Origin: Candidula unifasciata
Taxonomy: Eukaryota; Mollusca; Gastropoda; Stylommatophora; Geomitridae
Direction: 5' to 3'
Length of the DNA: 64,000 bases
Assembly (NCBI GenBank): GCA_905116865.2
Contig: CAJHNH020000546.1
Span: forward strand, 326,001-390,000
Part shown: piece by piece, positions 42,439-57,400 of the stretch
How positions within the stretch are numbered: the stretch's first letter is position 1
How the letters are laid out: every line of letters begins with the position of its first letter
The notes under the pieces: model-generated
Seen by the model: only the letters and a program-made list of their open reading frames with translations
Database searches by the model: none
What the model was told of the DNA's origin: nothing
Position numbers and translations under genes: made by a program

Positions 42439-45400
42439 GTAAGTGAAGTGCATTAAGTAACTTTTATTATTAAATATTAGTTTCCGTCAATAACGATAAC
42501 GGTCCCATAAAATTATTAAAATCAAGTCAGTCACATTAAAAACTTAGAAGTAGTTTTTGAAACTAGTAAATAAATACACTTAAAATGTATTATTGAACTT
42601 GACAGTCTGTAGTACTCCTAGTAAAAGTCCAACTATAGGAGTCTATACAATCAATACATGAACATTTCTAAATAGAAAACGCAAGTAACGAGGCCATTAA
42701 AAAAAAAAAAAAATGCGCATATCCCCTTTGTTTGGCTGACCAAGTACTAACAATACCTGTTTACACAAGGCAAGGCGCACAAGCTCAGACAGTAGACAGA
42801 GTACAGGGATCTGTACCAATTACTAAGACTTATTTAATTTTATTCAAAAAGACTAGACAGAACTTATGTAACTGGCATAGTTGCAGAGAGTGCCAACCCT
42901 GGAGAGATTGCTGCTACTATAATTAATTAGGCACTGCTAATCAATAATATAATTTAACTTACTCAAACAATCCTAATAAAATGACAAAATGGTCATCAGG
43001 AGTCTTCTAGCTCTGGTTATAATATGTTTGCTACAACTGAAAGGAATTAGAACCACAGCTCTCAGACTTAGTTATGTATTTCTTTAGTCAGTGAGTGAAT
43101 GATACGATTATAATAATCTGCATCACTAGATACCTGCAGCAAGAAACCAGAACCACAGCTCTTGGACTTAGTTCTGTAGTCAGTGAAAGAATTATACCAT
43201 TATAATAATCTACATCACTAGATACCCTGAACCAGAGTATAACAATTATACCATTATAAAAATCTGCATCACTAGATACCCTGAACAGAGTATAACATCC
43301 CATTGCCTGTATTATTTGAGAAACAACAGCATCTTACCATACTTCAAATTTAAATTCCATTGTATCACACCCATCCTGAATAAACACAGATAAACACTTT
43401 GTAAGGGAAGATATTTATCAACAAAATTCTAACAGAGGAATTTGAAACCCTCAGAAACATTTTACTCTGAAAGGGTATCCTGTCTGATTAATAAGACTCT
43501 TTTTCTACCCACCCTAACCAACCCGCAATGAAGCATAGATGCCCATATATTACATATGTATTAATTTAATCTTTTCAGGGGATGACACAATGCAACATCT
43601 CAGAACAGCATTACAAACATTATGTGCCACTCTTCCCATAGTTTGATATTGAATCACCCCTATCCTATGCTCAACTGTATATATCAGTTTCACGGCAGGT
43701 ACAAGTGGTTCCTACATTGCCAGTAAAGAAAGACATCTGGACACAGAATAGTGGATCAGAATCTGTGGATAGACTCAAATGAAGGAATGTTTTAGAGATT
43801 TGATAAAGCAATCCCTTTTTGGGTTCTCATGCCCTATTGTGGAAGGGAGGGGAGGTGAATAGACCCACTGCTTCCCTAACACATATGTCGTAAAAGTAGA
43901 TTAATTTGGGGTTTTCTTAAAAGTCAGAGTATGCTTGAGAGGCAAGGAACCAACAGTCTGCATGCAAACAGGCCAGATCTATGAAATGAACGTGCGTGCT
44001 AAAATAATAAACTAAAACAAGGCCGAAGTCAAGAAGTGGACAAACAACCAGAACTGTACCCATGAGTGTACAGCTGGTGAGAGTAAAAGAAGGAGAAAGT
44101 CACATTCTGCTATAACACTCCACTTGCTGGTTTCAATTACATGATTAAGAGAATGTGCAGTTCATGAATATCTGGCACACCCAGCTGTGATTTGTTAAAG
44201 TCTTCAGTGGATAACTCTTTGCTTTATCAACAGAAAGTCATGCTGTTTAGTCTTGAACTACCATGATAAAACTTTTAAATAGTGGACTATATGTGAAGTG
44301 TGTATTTCAGCTGAAAAGATTACATTGTGTACTTCATTGTGTGTTTACCTTCTTTGTAGAATGACTGCACAAGTTTCAGTCGATTTTGGTCACAATGAAA
44401 CAGTATTACTTTAAAGTAAAACAAGAATAGACCCACTGCCTACCCAAAAGCATGTTGTAAGAGTCAACTAAATGGGAGCTTCTTTCGAAGTCGGAGTGCC
44501 TGAGAGGCAAGGAATCAGCAGTCTGCATACAAATGAGTCAGATATGTAAAACGGATACACACACAACAATCAGGTTCTGGAACAGGACTACAGTCCAAAA
44601 GTAGACAAACAACCAGAACTTTCTGCCAGAGTTTACAGCTGGTAAATGTGAAGAAATATTACTTTGAACTATTTTGAATTTATTTTTTTGTGTTTACATT
44701 CTGACATTTTGGTTTAAAAATGGATTGGATATTGCGTTTATTGATATTGTAAATGCCCACTTGTCTGGTCTCATTAGGTTGAACGTAGATGGCCTCTTGG
44801 TATATTTTCCCTATGACTACATCTATCCAGAACAGTTTTTATACATGCAAGAACTAAAGCGTTCTTTGGATGCCAAGGTGGGTATTGCTGTAAATGTTGG
44901 ATCTCCCTTTTTTTCCCTTTCCCCATTAGAATTTGAAAATGATAGCAATGGCTGACTGTAAGTAGCAAACATGATTGTAGTTAGTGGACAATTTACACTG
45001 TAAATTAAATCTTCTGTGCTGACATTTCTGTAGTTTATTGCATTCATGATCTAGAGGAGAAATCCAGTCATTGGACCTGGACCACTGTCTTAGTAAAGCA
45101 AAGGCACTATCTACTATGCTACATTGTGGTTGCAACAAAATGTATACAACCCACATTATAGAGAATGTTTTCCAAATTTTTTCAACATAACAAAAAAATT
45201 ATCAGTGCATATTTGATAACAGCAGTCTGATGAAATACAAAATTACAAAAGATGAAATGCGATGTATAAAAAGTGTGGCAGAAAAACAAGAAAAGCCAGA
45301 GTCTCCAGTGAAGAACTAATAACAACAGTAGACACAGTACCAGAACATGGTTTCATAGAACATCAGAAGATCAAATGGTTTAGACATCTGGTCAAAATGG

Positions 45401-48400
45401 ACCAAAATCAGCCAGCAGTGTACTCAATGAAAACAGCAGGCTACAAGTCAAAAGGCAGACTAAGGAAGAGATGGGTAGATGGAATTAAAGAGACCCTGCA
45501 GAAACCAATATGGCATGAACACAAGCTATGTAACTAGTATAGTCAGAAAACTACTATAGCTTCTCCAGAAGACTACTTATAGCTTCTCCAGAAAACTGCT
45601 ATAGCTTCTCCAGAAGACTACTTATAGCTTCTCCAGAAGACTACTTATAGCTTCTCCAGAAGACTACTTATAGCTTCTCCAGAAGACTACTTATAGCTTC
45701 TCCAGAAGACTACTTATAGCTTCTCCAGAAGACTACTTATAGCTTCTCCAGAAGACTACTTATAGCTTCTCCAGAAAACTGCTATAGCTTCTCCAGAAGA
45801 CTACTTATAGCTTTTCCAGAAGACTACTTATAGCTTCTCCAGAAGACTACTTACAGCTTCTCCAGAAGACTACTTATAGCTTCTCCAGAAGACTACTTAT
45901 AGCTTCTCCAGAAGAATACTTATAGCTTCTCTCTTGAACTTAGGAACTACAAACAATGAGCTGTTACTTAATGGTGAAACATGAAAAGACCAAACTGAAG
46001 AGCCGGTAGTAAAAGACATTCAAATAATGACACAGGAGTTAGCAACAAGTCATAGACTGTGTTTGGCACCACACATGGTACTAGATGGAACTAATGCTTG
46101 AGAGGGGATGTTTACTCAGTAAATGGTAAATGGCAACAGTTAACTTACATATCAGTCAATATCTGCTGAATGAATGAGTCCAGAATTGATATCACTGCAA
46201 CCAGGACATTCCTACATTCTCTATCCCCTTCTTCAATTCCTAGTGAAGAGTCTGCATGCGAGTGGCAGCCTGATTAAAAGTCTACCATTCTTTTTCCCTG
46301 TAAGTTGATTATAGTTTATAATCTCTGAATCAGGCTAGCAGAGTATAGATGAACTGTCTGTTGTGCTGCTCTCTGAATATGATCTCAGAAAACTGTCACC
46401 ACATCAGTCTTTATCATAAAGGAGATTGTTGCTCAGAGTAGTGGCAGCACCCAGTTTATTGGTCTGCTAATTTCCTCACACACATGTATACGCTGGGCAG
46501 AACATTCAAATTATTATTCACACATCGGGTCTCGTCAGATGTTGCAAATCACTGTTTGCATAACAAACACGTCAGGCTGTGGTACCCTTCAGCCATTGGA
46601 CAGTTGCTGCTGCCACTCCACCTCCGTTCTCATGCTGGGTGTTGTGACATTGTGCTAGAGACTTTTTGTTAAACATAGTGTTGTGGTATACTTATTTGTT
46701 TTCTGGAAACTGCAGTTGTTCAGTTATGTCAGCAAATAATAAATAACTGCTGTTATTGATAAGGGATGCGCAGATGCTGAACCACAAATGGTGATGCATC
46801 ATGACCAGGGTGCAGATTAGTCTAGACCTGTCTACACTGCTCTGTCGTTACCTTAGAAACAGAGCCCAACCTTAGGCCTGGCCAGCGTAGACAAGATCAG
46901 TGTTTCCTTTAAAGTTGGAGTGCATCCGCGGGAAAGGCAAAAAACCAACAGTCTGCACAGAAATTAGCCAGATCTGAAATATGGATATAAATGCAACACT
47001 CAAGTCCTGGAACAAGACCAAAGTTCAGAAGCAGATGACACAGCCAGGGCTTTTCACTAGAGTTAACAGATGCAGATGAACAGCCAGGGCTTTTCACTAG
47101 AGTTAACAGATGCTGAATACTAAGAAGAGGATTTTTAATAACACAATCTCCAATGTACATTAACTTTAAAAATTAATATTTTTCACATGATTTCTCAAAC
47201 TCTCAGGGTCATTGTGTGCTGGAGATGCCCTCAGGAACTGGAAAAACTGTTTCATTGTTGTCACTGATTATTTCTTACATGCAGGTAGGAGACAAAAAAG
47301 TTCATATATGTTTATGTGTTTGCATGCCTATACAGTCAACATATGTGTAAACAGAGAGAAAGAGATATTGTTAGTAAATTATTTTGTTTGTATTATATAA
47401 ATACTTAATTAAAACACAGACTGCAGAGTTAAATTTATACAAAGATTTTGTATTTATCAGTTTTTCATTGTATTTTCCCCTAGCATTTAAAATGTATTTA
47501 ACAGTTTTAATTTAAGCTTAAGACCACTATATTTATATTATTTCTCTATTTTTTTCTGCTGTCATTATTTATTATCCTAAACCATATTTCCTGTCTTCTT
47601 TTGACAGAGGTATGCTAGATAAAATGTGTTTTTATCCGATTTAGTAGTTTTTGCTTAGATAGGAATAAATTTGTCTATATTCATTTTCGTGTGATTTCGT
47701 TTTTAATGTATTTATTATAAATGTGTCTATATACAAATAATTTGAACAGGCAAATCCACTACATGTCACAAAGATGATATATTGCTCAAGAACAGTTCCA
47801 GAGTTGGAAAAGGTAAGAAATATCACAATACATTAATATATTTCTTTCTGGGCATTGGATTTAAGTCTCTTAACAATAAAAAACTTAACATCTATGGAGG
47901 AAACATTACTGACTCAGGTATTTTTCTTCGCGTTTACCAGCTGTAAACTGGCGGAAAGTTATGGTTGTTCATCCACTTCTGGACTGCAGTCCTGTTCCAG
48001 AACCTGAGTTGCTTGTGCATCCATTTTACAAATCTGACTCATTTGTATGCAGACTACTGGTTCCTTGCCTCTCAGGCAGATGCACTCCAACTTTGAATGA
48101 AACCTCCAATTTGCCGACTCTTATATGTTTTTGTGTAGGCAGTGGGTCTATTTTTGTTTTCCCAATAACAGGGCTCCGGAACCTGCATAGGAACTTGGGT
48201 ATAATTGTTCCAATATCTGTCTTGCCCACTTATTGTTTCTGAGTTTGGAGAGGGATACAGGTCAAATGATTTGAACTTGAGAGTTAACTCAATCAGAGCA
48301 TTGAAGTTGAGAGTTAAGTCAGTCCTCCACCAGACAAACAATATAAAACCAATTTAGTAAATGTTGAAGTAGTACAGGCCTGAAAGACGTGACAAATTTT

Positions 48401-51400
48401 AGATGCTGGTGAGAGAAAGTTGAAAGGCAGAAGAGCAGTAACCAGAATGGAATAAATGATTTTCCTTGTGTTGTTGCAGAGGTTTTCTTTTGCTGCTGCT
48501 TCTTCTGCTAGGCCATCTAAATATTGTCTTCTATCAATTTTCTGATTTTATTTTTAAATATTTATATTAATTATAAAATACAATGTTAAAGTTAGTTGTG
48601 TTTCCTTTATAGGACATTGCAGAACCAACCCAAGTAGTTTTGGGCTGTTTTTTTGGGCAATTTTTTTGTTCTATGCATTTACATCCAGTAGTAGCTTTCT
48701 GGACAATCGGCTTGTCGAAACCAGCTGAAGGCATGCAACCGGGATATATGATGAGATAAGCAAAATATGCCTCACAATAGATTCTGTGATATATTGTTTG
48801 CGACCTCACTATTTAGATTCACAGTGAGACTGGGAAAACATTGTATGGCATATACCTTTTCATACCTGAATTAGCTGACCACCTGTTTAAACTGTCGGTT
48901 GTAATAACAACATTGGGGATTGTGATCCTCTAATTCATAATTATGAATAACTATTCCCGAATGGAACATGTTAGTATACATATTCGTGAACTCATCAGTC
49001 CTACATGATTTTATAGCACAGCAGGTAGATGAGAAGCCGCTGCAAGCACCGCATGGTCTGATACTTTCAATGAGGTTATAGGCCTGCTCAGTTTTTCTGT
49101 TTATGATTTCATGTTAGCCATATTGGATCTATTCCGCTGTTAGTAATTACTGTTTTTATCTTTCGTTCTTGAGTTTGGGTCACTGTTTTTCAGAATGCTT
49201 CATTAACACATAGAGAAATATTTTCGCTGTACTTAATTAGTATGTATATTTTTGTCTTATTGTGTTTAAATAGAAAATAATTCATCAGGTTGAAAAACAA
49301 ATTATTGATTTTTGTAGGTTGTTGAGGAAATGAGAGGGCTTATAGAGTACTACACACAGGAGACTGGTGAGATTCCAAACTTTGTTGGACTTGCCCTCAG
49401 CTCACGCAAGAACATGTGTGTGCACCCACAGGTTTGTTTCTTCTTACCTTTCTTTTCATTTAAACATTTTTGAGTTCACATATTTTTTTACCATACCATG
49501 GGGCCACGTTAGCGCAGTCGATAGGAGGCTCGCTTTCAAATTCAGCTTCGACTTGCTGCAGCCCAGGGTTGGTGTTCGAAACCGGGCGGTTTTTCGGGGT
49601 TTACCCAGCCTCTAGGTAATGGGTACCAGAGTTAACATTCTGGGGTAAATGGAGGAACTTCGCTGTATCTACTGAGTTGCGTGCGGACAGCGACACAGGC
49701 GGACAGTTTCTTATTAGCTGTCCGTACTGGTGGCAGAGCACTTATGGTTTATAACCGTGTGCAAAGACACTGGTTCACATTTCCTGACTTTTTTACTATG
49801 CCATAAAGATTGATAAAGAAACAACTAAATTGTTGAAGATACAAAAAGGAGTAAGACAAGACTATCTTTTCCTCAGTGTTTGTTTACTGCTTTTATTTAT
49901 AACAAATAAAACATAAGAAACATTTTATTTTACAATATATCACTCTGTCAAGGAAAGAAACAAAAAATGCTGTGTATCTTAAAATTGCATTCACATTTGT
50001 ACGTAAACTCTTCATTTTAACAGAAAAAAGCGTATATATTTAAACATGGCTGACATTGTACTTCCTGGCTGCTAATGATGTATATTAAGTAACCAGTTTA
50101 TTCTCAGCTGCCTGCATTATACCTGAGTGAACCACTATCAATATCTTCACAAGCCTTTGTAGAGGATGTATGTTTTAAATATTGATTCCTTTGCCACACA
50201 GGTGAGCCAGGAAAGAGATGGGAAAACTGTTGATGGTAAATGCCATCAATTGACTGCATCATTTGTGCGAAACCGACACAAGAGCAACCCAAACATCCCT
50301 GTTTGTGAGTTTTATGAGGTATGTATAGTGCAAAACCAGTTACACTATACTTTTATCCAACAAACATCAGTATTCCTAATTTTGAAGCATTAAATAATTA
50401 AAGAAGTGTTCAGAAGAGCGATTATAATTACACAAAACATCATTTTCATAAGTTTTTTTTAACATCACCAAGAATATAGTTGCCAACATTTTATTGCAGT
50501 AGCTGTACTGTTTGCACATATTGTGGTTTAAATAACCTACATACACAAGAAAATAAGCAGTATCCTGTAAACATTCAAAAAAGTGTGAGGAAATTAGTTG
50601 CAGAAATTTTTTTTGTAGAACTGTAAAGTGTAGTACTCTGAACAACCCCATGTGGTTTTTGAGGCCCCATTTTGGGGGGATAAAAAGAATGCCCCCCCCC
50701 CCCCACCCAACAAGCATGTTTTCAAAGATGACTAATTAGGGCTTTGTTAAAAACTGGATGTGTTTCATGTTTCACCCCAAAAAATGTAAGCATATCAAGA
50801 ACAGAACCTGTAAGCTTGCAACAGATACATCTTTAGGCAGAGACTACGTAAATGTAATAGTTGGGGAAGTATAAAAACAAATCAACGTTGAATTCACAAC
50901 AATAGAGGATATGACATTGCAAATAATACTTCTGCCTTACATTTTCCAGGAGTTTGATTCTAATGGAAGAAATATCCCTTTGGCTCCAGGTGTCTATGGA
51001 TTGGTGAGTCATAATTCAATTAGTTATAATTACAGTTTTAAATGTGGCTTTTTTTGTCATTTGTTTTTATTCTGTAAATTACTCTGTGTGTTCTTCTGCT
51101 GAAATAAAAGTAATTTTAAAAACAGAACATTGTAGTAAAAATCTGCCAGTAAAGGTGTTTTATAAAATGCCTTTTATAAAATGAACATTTTGTGCAATAA
51201 ATCCCTGTCATTAGAGATAAGGAAAACAATTCTCGAACACTATATAGAGCCCGTTTTAACACACGGCTGTCAATCCTGGACAATTAATAAACAAGCCCGA
51301 ATAATATCTTGAGGCCTCAGACATGTGGTTTTACATAAGAATCCTTGGAATTCATTGGACAGCTAGGAAGTGCAGCCAAGATGTTTTGAAAGAGGCGTGA

Positions 51401-54400
51401 GCTCAAAGACAACGTATCACAGACAGCAGAAAGAGACAGTCGTCATGTTTTGGTGAGGAGAGAGAAAATGGAACCTGTTGTAACCACTGGAAAGATTTAT
51501 GGAAAGAGAGACAGAGGAAGACAGCACAAATAGATTCTTGACACTCTTTTGTCATGGCATGAAGGGGTGCCAAATATGAATTGATACGCGCAGTTGCCGA
51601 TCACAGATTGTGGAGAGGCATGGTCACCCACACCAATCGGCAAAGCACTTGATGATGATGATAGGTGTTCATTATCAGGTAATCGCAATTCCAACTTTAT
51701 GGCAAATGGGTCAACCCATAATTCCTGTGCTATGCCAACGAAAACCACACAAAATGTTCATTACTGTACCCTGTGAACACCATTTACACAGACTGCAATC
51801 TCAGTGAAGCTAAAAGCACACACACATTAAATGCTTAAGGCAGCTGTCGTAAATGCCAACACAAACATCCAATGCTTGAAATGCACCTCATTGATGGAAG
51901 CAGCAGTTACAGCAGATCAGTAGTTGTACATGCAATTAATAGCATAAGGCAGCACACAGCACACAGCACAAGCCATGTTGTGCACGGTTAACAAACATTT
52001 TTTTAAAGTGAAATCCACAGGTCACATTGTCACAGCGTGCACTTAACTCAGTAGCTGAGTGACTAAACTGTATCCCTCCTTTCTACACATAGAAGCAAAT
52101 GCAGTGGCTTTCCAGTAAACCCACCAATACACCATATTGACTCAAAGACAAATTGTTTATTATGTTGTCTGAAAGAAAATTACTATGGATAGTGCTGAAT
52201 ACAGTGTAGTGACATAATCTCAGAATTCTACTTCTTCATGTTCAGTGGCTGTGTAACTCTAGAGGAATGTTCTGGTTGTTTGTCCACCTCTGGACTCTAA
52301 TCTTGTTCCAGAACCTGAGTGTTGCATGCACATTCGTTTTATGCAGACTGTTGATTCCTTGCCTCTCAGGCATATACACTTCGACTTTAAAGGATGCCCC
52401 TAATTAGTTTACTTCTGTGACATTCGGGTTGGGGAGGCCGTGGGTCTGTTTTTGTTTTCCCCACAGTGAGGCCCAGGAACCCAGACGGGAAATCTCAAAG
52501 AATAATCTGTTGGGTAGTAATGCTGAAGTTCTAAAATTTTGAAATCAGAATTGAATCTAGGTGTGGTTATGTTACTGTTTAATATCAAAATTAAATTGAG
52601 TTATGTTTATTTTACTGTGTGATCATAATAGCTTTAAATATGACTGGTATGCCATTGTCATGTTTAGGATGATCTGAGGGAGTATGGCAGAAAGACAGGA
52701 ATGTGCCCATACTTTCTGGCCAGACATGCTGTAAGTAAAAATATGATTTATTATGCACACTGTGTGTTAGAGTTTACTTTTATACTGTGAAATCTCTAAG
52801 CAAGTAATTATTTTATAGAAAATTTTATTTATCATTGATAATGCAGAAGTATGTCAAGAAGAATAAGCCAATGCTTGATGAGTACAAAATATTTTTTGAT
52901 AACTATAAAACAAACATAATATTGAATGATGATTTAACATCTATAGAATGATATACTTTTGTTAGTAAATATAAGTTGTAAGATATTAAGATATAGCCGT
53001 GCTTTACATTGTTAATTACTTTTATAACAGTCGGGCCTGGTCTCATGTTCATAAAGAAATCTTAAGAAAATTGGTTATAGTGACGTTTTCTGGTCTAGAA
53101 AGAGAGTGACTTCCCTTCCTTTTCATGCCTTGTATCGCAGGGCCTATCCGATGTGGCTGGAGTATCACATTTAGTGACTGGCCACCAACACTTAGTATTT
53201 TACTAGGGAAGTCACTTCCTTTCTGGGCCGGAAAACGTTAAAAGAATAATTTATGAGTGAAAACAGACTAAAGGTTGAGTTGAAGTAAACACAAACTTTA
53301 TGAGGTAATCATGGAACAGTTAAGAGTTTCCGGTAAAGGGACACACAAGATAATCTTTAATAGTTAACACTTGGAAGTGAACAGGCTGCACAGTGTTGAA
53401 TGGCTAAGGTTGGGGAGCAGTGAAATAGACACAGCAATAATATCCATCATATCTTCCTTTTGCACCCTTTTTTCTATTCTACAATTCATAGTTGAAGTTA
53501 AGATATCCCAGATCAAGGAAGAGAGGAACTTTTTTCCAACGAATTATCCCCATCTCTTCTCAAACCATTCAGGCGGATTCCCTGCCTAGTTTATCCCTCA
53601 GGTGTGTTGACTAATGACATCAGTTTTATGCTGGTTTACTATTAATTTTTGGCTTTTCTTGTCTGGCTTCATATCTTTTGACTTCTTATTTTTGCAGTTT
53701 GGTCAAAATTGCTGATTCACAGTCATCGCTTGATTTATTTGTTCTTTTTCGACATTCACCCTTTAAAAGCCGGTTGGCACTATGTGTTATTATGTACAGC
53801 TTGTCTACAGTACTTTCCCCGTGTGGGTTCCGGGTCCCATTGTAGGGAAAAACAATAGACCCACTGCCCCCCCCCCCCCCCCCCCCCAGAAAAAAAGTTG
53901 CTAACAAGCATGTCATAAGAGTCGACCAATTGGGGGCTTCCTTCAGAGTCAGAGTGCATATACGTGAGAGGCAAGGAACCAGCAGTCTGCATACAAATAA
54001 GCAAGATCTGTAAAACGGATACACACGCAAAATTCAGGTCCATGAACAAAGCCCAAGTCCAGAAATGAACGAAAAACCAGGACTTCCTCCCGAGGTTTAA
54101 AGCCGCTGAACAAAACAGAAGAATACAATAATAAGATACAAACAGCAGGTTGGAGTTTGTGAATTTGATCCAGAATTATCTGTTCTTATCAATAAAGCAA
54201 ATTAGCTATGTGAATTGTAATGACAGTGTTTCTAAATATATTTTTTCTTTCAGATTAATCAAGCTCAAGTCATTGTCTACAGCTACTATTATCTCCTTGA
54301 CCCAAAAATAGCAGAACTGGTCTCAAAAGAGCTGCCAAAACAGTCTGTTGTGGTATTTGATGAAGCACACAATATAGGTAATTTCATCATGACTTTTATC

Positions 54401-57400
54401 AGCAGAAAATGTCATTCTTTCTCTTCTTGGAGCCTGGGGGTCAGCCCACACTAAGTCATTCTTGGATGATTTTATAAATGTAGAAGTTATCCAACTAATC
54501 CTACAACTATAGATATCCTTAAGTTTATGGTGAAATGTTGTTTTGAAGAAGTGACTACAGACAAAGTGCCACAAGTTAATCTGTGGTACCCATCTTAAGC
54601 TGGGTCTTTGCTTATTATGTTTATGTTTTTTCGACAAATCAACATCATGGCACACCTGTGTAATCCATAAGTGCTCTATTCTACTTCTAACTCAGGCCTG
54701 AGTCTGAAGAAACTCAGCCCAGTGCATGAACTCCGTTGCAACGGCGAGGATCCTGAAATACTTTGGTAATATCTTTAACTCCAAATTTTGCCCAAGCAGC
54801 GCCGGTAGGCAACTCTATTTGATTTCTAAATACTAAGAGATTTTTTACGTTCTCAACAATACACACGGGTGTCCTAACTTTTTACCCAGAGACCAGGAAA
54901 AATTACTAGAAGTCCACAAAAAAAAATCCCAGCCTTCACTGGGGCTTGAACCCGGGACCTCCAGCACTTGAGGTGGACACCATACCTCAAGACCACTCAG
55001 CCCCCTGAAAATCATCACCTTTATTGTTAAATCTGTACATAAAATAATGAAACTTGTTTGCAAAAATTGTGCTTCCAAATAATTTCACATTGATGATTTT
55101 ACCTCTCAGATGAAGCAGTATATTGATTGCTTCTGTTGATTAAAACTAAAATTTGCATTCATTAAATCCATCAAATTTTTTCTTGCAGACAATGTATGTG
55201 TGGAGTCCATGAGTGTGAAAATAACCAGAAAGACAATTGATCGTTGTAACCAAAATATTGAAGATCTTAGTAAACAGATAAAGAGGTAATAACAATTTTC
55301 TTATTAATTTCTATTATTTAATAAATAACTGCTGAACTTACAAATGACTTGTGTTAAACATGACATCACTGATACTCTTGTGTTTTAACCCTGTCACCCT
55401 AAATCTGTTTACTTCCACCTGTAACGCTATCCTGTAAGTACTGATGACTTGGCATTTCTGCACTGACCTGTTCTCAAAAAACATAATTCCATTGGTTCTG
55501 TATGCAGCTTCACAGTGTTAATAAAGTCAGTTTTCTCATCTAGGAGTAACTAGTTTAGGACAAAGATCATTATGACAGGAAGAAAAATGCTAGGCAAAGA
55601 GTAAATAGAAGTCTTACACAAACATACTGTTGCCTAAAAAAAAACATTTTTAATGTAACAACATTTCCAGGTAAAAAAGTAATGATAAATGTGCCGCACT
55701 CCTTGTACTGGAGACTGTTAAGGGTCAGCAAGAGACACATTTGAAGACATACTGCATATTACTTAACATGTCCTTTTACATTTTAGTGCCAAAAAGCCTG
55801 CCATTTAATATGACAACATCTAGTTTGAGATTAAGGGTGGAGGCAGTTACTGCTGCATTCACCTGGCTTGAGAATCAGGTGTACACACATGTCATGAATG
55901 TAACTGACTCACAGAGCATGTTGAGAAAGGTGGAGACAGGTGTGCTTCGTGCATAGTGGCAAGCATCACTTCAGGGTAGTTAGCATTCTATGGATATTCT
56001 CTCCAAGTAGTGCTGCTGTGTTGGAAAATGAGTAGGCAGATAGACTGGCCGGTGCTGCACCACTTTGTAGTGAACTCATGTATGACAAGCTAGATGTTGT
56101 GAGGGCCCTCTAGCAGTGAGTGAACAGTGAGGAAGTGCTAATAGATCATTATGGTCTGAGGAGAATGGCGCTGCAAGGAGTTGCCAGGGGATCTGGCCGA
56201 TGCTCAACACTCAAGGGAAAGGTGAGACGGTTATACAATCAGACAGTTACTAGAGCCATCAGAATTGGAACTCTTCGTTTGCTGCTGAAGATGGGAACGG
56301 AGGGCTTTTGGGGATGTCCCGAGTGCTTGATTTTGATTCTTTATTCAACATTTAGTCCTTTTACATTAATGGCAAACATCTTCATTACTTTACAGGAGAA
56401 AAACAGAATAACATAGAAATGTAGGATTGTTCGTTTTGTATAAAAAGGCCTTCTGATTAAATATAGTAATGTTCTTAGTTCCTGTTTCCTCATCAGTGAT
56501 CAGTGATGAATAGTTTGTAAATTCTGCCTTGTTTCTGTTTCCTCATCAGTGATGAATAGTTTGTAAATTCTGCCTTGTTTCTGTTTCCTCATCAGTGATG
56601 AATAGTTTGTAAATTCTGCCTTGTTTCTGTTTCCTCATCAGTGATGAATAGTTTGTAAATTCTGCTTTGTTTCTGTTTCCTCATCAGTGATCAGTGATGA
56701 ATAGTTTGTAAATTCTGCTTTGTTTCTGTTTCCTCATCAGTGATCAGTGATGAATAGTTTGTAAATTCTGCTTTGAGCAACTTAATTTTATCAGTCTTCT
56801 TAGCAAAAAGTATAAGTTGCAGACTGCATATATCTTGCATTTTTGTCTATAGAATTAAAGAAGTTGATGAAGATCGCCTCAAAAATGAATATCAAAGGAT
56901 GGTTGATGGCTTACGAGAAACACAGATTGCCAGGGAAACAGATGTTGTACTTGCCAACCCAGGTATAATGTAACTACACATATAGAATATCATTAAATAT
57001 TCCTATGTTAGAAAGGTCACATTCATTTTATAGTTATGCTGTATATCCCATTCTTCTAGTATCAAGACAAGTATCACTTGTCATGTGATGTTGTAGCTTT
57101 TATGTTTTGTTGATGTTCTATCCGTTTGAGATCCTTTACATCCCATTGGTGTGGGAATACATATTTCTGGCACATTTATCTTCAGTCTGAAAGAAACACA
57201 TAGATTAATCCACATCGTTATCATCATCTGTTATTTAATGAACAGGTTTAGACTCATGTATCCGCACACACACATACACACACAAAAATTAATTAGTGTT
57301 AAATATTCTCATATTATTTTAAAATTACAGATGTAAACATGTTCTCATTATATTTATTGTTGCGTTGTTAAAAAGAATTTAGTTTAAAAAAATATATTTT

